In this document: in pieces, positions 60,428 through 64,000 of the stretch
How the letters are laid out: each line of letters starts with the position of its first letter
Position numbering within the stretch: position 1 is the stretch's first letter
Assembly: GCF_000428905.1 (NCBI RefSeq)
Contig: NZ_AUAV01000005.1
Location: 124,001 to 188,000, forward strand
DNA: 64,000 bases
Direction: 5' to 3'
From: Brumicola pallidula DSM 14239 = ACAM 615
Lineage (GTDB): Bacteria; Pseudomonadota; Gammaproteobacteria; Enterobacterales; Alteromonadaceae
The notes under the pieces: generated by a model
Databases searched by the model: none
Seen by the model: only the letters and a program-made list of their open reading frames with translations
Told to the model about the DNA's origin: nothing
Translations under genes and position numbers: made by a program

Positions 60428-61963
60428 ATGGCACACACTAAAACAACATTAGCTCTTATCATATTAGACGGTTGGGGATATCGAGAAGAAACGACCAACA
60501 ATGCTATCGCGTTGGCCAATACTCCTGTGTTAGATGACTTATTTGCAAACCGACCAAGTACCTTAATCTCGGGCTCAGGACTCGATGTAGGACTGCCAGA
60601 TGGTCAAATGGGAAATTCAGAAGTAGGCCACGTCAACCTAGGCGCAGGTCGTGTTGTGTATCAAGATTTTAGCAAAATTACCAAAGCGATTAGCGACGGC
60701 AGCTTTAAAAACAATCCGGTTATTGTGGCTACGATAGATAAAGCTGTTGCTGCGGGTAAAGCCGTACATATTATGGGATTATTGTCGTCAGGAGGCGTTC
60801 ATTCGCATGAAGAACACCTATTTGCTGCTGCAAAATTAGCCGCCGAGAAAGGCGCAAAGAAAATTTATCTACACGGATTCACAGATGGCAGGGACACACC
60901 ACCAAGAAGTGCTGCGTCGTCAATTAAAGCGGCAGAAAAAGTATTTGCCGAGTTAGGTGTTGGTCAAGTTGCTAGTATAGTCGGACGTTACTTTGCAATG
61001 GATCGTGACAATCGCTGGGATCGAGTACAGCAAGCCTATAATTTGATTGTTTCAGCGCAAACCGAGTATGCATACGCTACAGCCTCTGAAGCACTTGCAG
61101 CAGCTTATGCGCGTGATGAAAATGATGAATTCATAAAAGCGTCCGCGATAACTGGTTATAAAGGCGTTGAGGACGGTGATGCCATTTTATTTATGAATTT
61201 CAGAGCTGACCGTGCACGCGCAATGTCACATGCAATGGTTGATGCTGATTTTAGTGGCTTTGAGCGCAGTAAAGTCATTCATACAGAATTTATGATGCTG
61301 ACAGAATATGAATCTAATTTGCCTGTTCCGTGCGCATATCCACCAACACCATTGATTAATGTCATGGGCGATTGGTTGGCTAAGAATGAGAAGACTCAAC
61401 TGCGCATTAGCGAAACTGAAAAATTTGCGCATGTTACTTTTTTCTACAGCGGCGGCAAAGAAGACGAATATCCCGGTGAAAAACGTATTCTGATCCCTTC
61501 ACCAGACGTAGCAACTTACGATTTGCAGCCAGAGATGAACTCAGAGAAGCTCACTGACGAATTAGTTGCGGCGATAAAATCACGAGAATTCGATGTGATT
61601 ATTTGTAACTACCCAAATGGGGATATGGTCGGTCACACTGGTAAGTTAGACGCTGCCATTAAAGCGTGTGAAGCGGTTGACCATTGTATTGGTCGCATTG
61701 TTAAAGCATTAAAAGAAGTTGGCGCAGAGTGTTTGATTACAGCCGATCACGGTAATGCAGAACAAATGGTCAACCCTGAAACAGGTGTATCACATACAGC
61801 GCACACGAGTGGGCCGGTACCATTTATTTACTTCGGCCGCGACGCGACACCAAGAAGCGGTGGTACACTCAGCGATGTGGCACCAACAATGTTGCATTTA
61901 ATGGGTATGCAACAACCAGCTGAAATGACGGGTAAAACTATTATGACGCTGAAAACCAGCTAA
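60428..61963 (+). CDS. gpmI: 2,3-bisphosphoglycerate-independent phosphoglycerate mutase
   Basis: 511 residues from the ATG at 60428, which has an AAGG ribosome binding site; the frame is open further upstream to 60275 but that extension has no family features. Alkaline-phosphatase superfamily, two Mn ions. Motifs: L-I-I-L-D-G-W-G, catalytic Ser in [23 protein letters not shown], and the metal sites [12 protein letters not shown] and T-A-D-H-G-N-A-E. Glycolysis/gluconeogenesis. Commonly followed by envC, as here. Confidence 0.96.
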   Translation: MAHTKTTLALIILDGWGYREETTNNAIALANTPVLDDLFANRPSTLISGSGLDVGLPDGQMGNSEVGHVNLGAGRVVYQDFSKITKAISDGSFKNNPVIVATIDKAVAAGKAVHIMGLLSSGGVHSHEEHLFAAAKLAAEKGAKKIYLHGFTDGRDTPPRSAASSIKAAEKVFAELGVGQVASIVGRYFAMDRDNRWDRVQQAYNLIVSAQTEYAYATASEALAAAYARDENDEFIKASAITGYKGVEDGDAILFMNFRADRARAMSHAMVDADFSGFERSKVIHTEFMMLTEYESNLPVPCAYPPTPLINVMGDWLAKNEKTQLRISETEKFAHVTFFYSGGKEDEYPGEKRILIPSPDVATYDLQPEMNSEKLTDELVAAIKSREFDVIICNYPNGDMVGHTGKLDAAIKACEAVDHCIGRIVKALKEVGAECLITADHGNAEQMVNPETGVSHTAHTSGPVPFIYFGRDATPRSGGTLSDVAPTMLHLMGMQQPAEMTGKTIMTLKTS

Positions 61964-61986
61964 GCTGGTTCTCTAAAGGCAACAGA

Positions 61987-63138
61987 ATGAAGTTGAGCGT
62001 AAAAAAAATAGTGTATGACATGGGCAGTTACTTGTTAGCTGCCGGGCTTATTTTGTTTGTTCCACAAGCCTTTGCGCAAGATTCCGATTTAGCCACTATT
62101 CAAGAAAAGATAAAACAAACACAAGCACAACTCGATAACAAACTTAAGTCGTCTGAGCGCCTACAGCAAGAACTTAAACTTGCCGAACTTGAGATTGCTA
62201 AAACGGCAACACAATTAAATCAAACTGATACATCTTTAAAGACAACACGCAGCGAAAAAGTCGAACTTGAGGGCGAAAAGTCACGGATTTCAAGTGTTAT
62301 TAAAGATCAACAAAAACAGCTAGCAGGCCAGCTTAAATCGGCTTTTATGGCAGGCAACTATGATTTTGCAAAGATGTTTTTCAATCAAGATGATGCGGGT
62401 CGATTTGAGCGAACCCTTACATATTATAATTATCTGAATAAAGCGCGTCAGGAAGAAATTGGTAAATTTAGGGCGCTTGTCCTTGAGCTGGAGCAACTAA
62501 ATATAAAGCTAGTAGACAAGACTGAACGCTTGGAAGGGCTGTTGGTGACTCAAAAACAACAAAGTAGTCAATTAAGAGAACAACAAACATCGCGTCATCA
62601 GAAATTGAAACAATTAGACCGACAGATCAAGTCAGACACTGTCAGGGTTACGCAACTCCAGCAGGAAGAACGTTCGTTAATGAATGCTATTGAACAAGCT
62701 GAAATTGATGCCAAAAATAGACTAAAAGATGAAGATACGATGTTAGTTGGGCTAGCGCCATCGAAAGGTAAATTAACGCGCCCGGCCTCAGGACAAATTC
62801 AACAACTATTTGGTAAAAGAAGGCAAGGACAAGTTCGCTGGAAAGGCATTGTGGTTAATAGCAGCGAGGGCTCACCGGTGCGAGCTGTGTACGATGGTAA
62901 AGTACTTTATGCAGACTGGCTAAAGGGGTTTGGTTTGGTAACCATAGTCGATCACGGCGAGGGATACATGACCGTATATGGACGTAACCAAGCATTATTG
63001 AAACAACCAGGAGACTCAGTCTTACAGGGCGAAACGATCGGCTTAGTGGGCAGTAGCGGTGGTCAAATGAGCTCAGGTTTATACTTTGAAATTCGCCACA
63101 AAGGCAAAGCACTTAACCCTAAAAGTTGGCTACAATAA
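61987..63138 (+). CDS. envC: Murein hydrolase activator EnvC
   Basis: 383 residues, AAAGG ribosome binding site. Signal peptide (cleavage near A-F-A-Q-D), long coiled coil (about 35-115 and 150-250) that binds FtsEX, and a C-terminal LytM/M23 domain (about 265-383). The M23 zinc ligands are only partly kept (D-H-G-E-G-Y-M-T-V-Y-G, Y-F-E-I-R-H), consistent with EnvC being an activator of amidases AmiA/AmiB, not an enzyme itself. 23 bases after gpmI; its end overlaps the convergent Nramp gene by 9 bases. Confidence 0.93.
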   Translation: MKLSVKKIVYDMGSYLLAAGLILFVPQAFAQDSDLATIQEKIKQTQAQLDNKLKSSERLQQELKLAELEIAKTATQLNQTDTSLKTTRSEKVELEGEKSRISSVIKDQQKQLAGQLKSAFMAGNYDFAKMFFNQDDAGRFERTLTYYNYLNKARQEEIGKFRALVLELEQLNIKLVDKTERLEGLLVTQKQQSSQLREQQTSRHQKLKQLDRQIKSDTVRVTQLQQEERSLMNAIEQAEIDAKNRLKDEDTMLVGLAPSKGKLTRPASGQIQQLFGKRRQGQVRWKGIVVNSSEGSPVRAVYDGKVLYADWLKGFGLVTIVDHGEGYMTVYGRNQALLKQPGDSVLQGETIGLVGSSGGQMSSGLYFEIRHKGKALNPKSWLQ

Positions 63139-64000
63139 TAGACTTAAGAGTTTGTTACCGCCCAGCACAATAATGACAATGAGTATGCAGCCAGCAAGAA
63201 GATTACTAAGTAGCGTATTTGTATGCGCCTTCATTATTTTTTTTTGATTCATGACATAGAGTAAAAATAACACCGAAATTGGCAACAACAGAGCATTAGA
63301 GGCTTGAGCTAAAATAATAATTGCCAAAGGTTTAAATCCGGAGGTTGCTACCAACACACCACACAATAATATGGCGACACAAACCAGTTTAAATTCCTTT
63401 GCCTGAAGTTTCGGTTGCCATCCAAATAAACCACAAATCGCATATCCTGCAGCTAATGGGGCCGTTATTGCGCTGGTTAAACCGGCAGAAAATAAACCAA
63501 GAGCAAAAAACAGGTTTGCGTAATCACCTAAAATAGGCTCTAGTTGTGTGGCAATATTACCTGGGGAAAGTACGTTATCAGTTAAGTAAAAAGCGTTGGC
63601 AGCGCACGACATAATAGCAAACGTAACGATACCTCCCAGTCCAATGGATGCAAATAGCTGTCGCTTGTGTGCCGGCAAATGAGAGCGGATCTCAGATTCA
63701 GAAAGGCTTGCCTCAAGCGACTGTTTTGCACTCAAGCCGGCGTGAAGAAATAAATTATAAGGGACAATCGTGGTGCCAATAATAGCAAGTAATAATGCTG
63801 TGTCGGACAATCCTACTGCGGATAAACCACTCATTAATGCTGTTGTGTTGATACCTGCAATTAGCATAATAGTAACAAATACAACGCTCATTAAAGCGAC
63901 TAGCCCAATGAGTACTTTTTCAAGCAAATGATAGCGATTACTAATCAGTACAGCAAAAGCAACAGTACCTAAAATCAAAACCCACCAGCTTATGCTACCG
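63130..64000 (-). CDS. Nramp-like divalent metal transporter (partial, N-terminus outside window)
   Basis: At least 290 residues; the frame stays open to the window edge, so the N-terminal helices, including the TM1 metal-binding motif, are not visible. Eight or so TM helices remain. The TM6 motif reads G-T-T-I-V-P-Y-N-L-F-L-H-A where canonical MntH has M-P-H-N; the metal-coordinating Met is Val. The following Q-S-L-E-A-S-L-S loop and N-A-F-Y segment fit the Nramp fold. It could be a divergent Nramp clade with changed metal preference. Substrate cannot be told from this part. Confidence 0.82.
   Translation of the reverse strand, partial: GSISWWVLILGTVAFAVLISNRYHLLEKVLIGLVALMSVVFVTIMLIAGINTTALMSGLSAVGLSDTALLLAIIGTTIVPYNLFLHAGLSAKQSLEASLSESEIRSHLPAHKRQLFASIGLGGIVTFAIMSCAANAFYLTDNVLSPGNIATQLEPILGDYANLFFALGLFSAGLTSAITAPLAAGYAICGLFGWQPKLQAKEFKLVCVAILLCGVLVATSGFKPLAIIILAQASNALLLPISVLFLLYVMNQKKIMKAHTNTLLSNLLAGCILIVIIVLGGNKLLSLLL

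Overview
The window looks like a chromosomal segment of a marine gammaproteobacterium of the order Alteromonadales (Alteromonadaceae-like, for example the Glaciecola/Paraglaciecola/Alteromonas group). This is inferred from moderately AT-rich DNA, E. coli-like core gene neighbourhoods (pilMNOPQ-aroKB-damX-dam-rpe-trpS, yibN-grxC-secB-gpsA-trmL), an argCBFGHA cluster, a pabA/astCAD block, and several small gammaproteobacterial DUF families. I see no tRNA, rRNA, insertion sequence, prophage or CRISPR array. Almost everything is core metabolism and envelope biology, so no wholly new multigene system stands out. The less explained material is a handful of orphan proteins, eroded gene remnants between genes, and repeat-bearing leaders.

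Layout. 1-857: a tiny overlapping ORF and a DUF2982-like membrane protein. 869-4018 (-): a BarA-like hybrid histidine kinase with a 7TMR-DISM sensor, divergent from parC (4156-6483). 6570-8628: CBS-pair protein, DUF3087-like protein, small MscS channel and a gene remnant. 8813-11213 (+): rimK, AstE/AspA-like hydrolase and RimB-like aspartic-protease-fold protein, an S6-glutamylation type operon. 11278-15865 (-): astC-astA-astD-DUF1338, arginine succinyltransferase catabolism. 16237-19839 (-): HDOD protein, pabA, trpS, rpe. 20230-21636 (+): TorF-like porin and two small membrane proteins beside an eroded EAL-domain fragment. 21964-31042 (-): dam, damX, aroB, aroK, then (after a strong terminator) pilQ-P-O-N-M. 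31181-35773 (+): mrcA (PBP1a) and maeA. 36024-45144 (+): RND adaptor, two RND permeases, and an orphan 483-residue protein.

45219-52093 (-): argA, argH, argG, argF, argB, argC, read in the order argCBFGHA from a promoter carrying a perfect ArgR palindrome. 52757-56022: a Cpx envelope-stress module, with a cpxP/spy-like gene divergent from cpxRA and a Cpx-box-like repeat between them, followed by a PldB-like lipase. 57245-60145 (-): trmL, gpsA, secB, grxC, yibN. 60428-63138 (+): gpmI and envC. 63130-64000 (-): the C-terminal part of an Nramp-like transporter that runs off the window.

Together the genes give arginine synthesis and breakdown side by side, envelope assembly and surveillance (PBP1a, EnvC, DamX, SecB, Cpx, type IV pilus alignment complex and secretin), ribosome modification and translation (RimK, TrpS, TrmL), and DNA topology and methylation (ParC, Dam). 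Function calls rest on motif and family recognition by eye; no database search was run.
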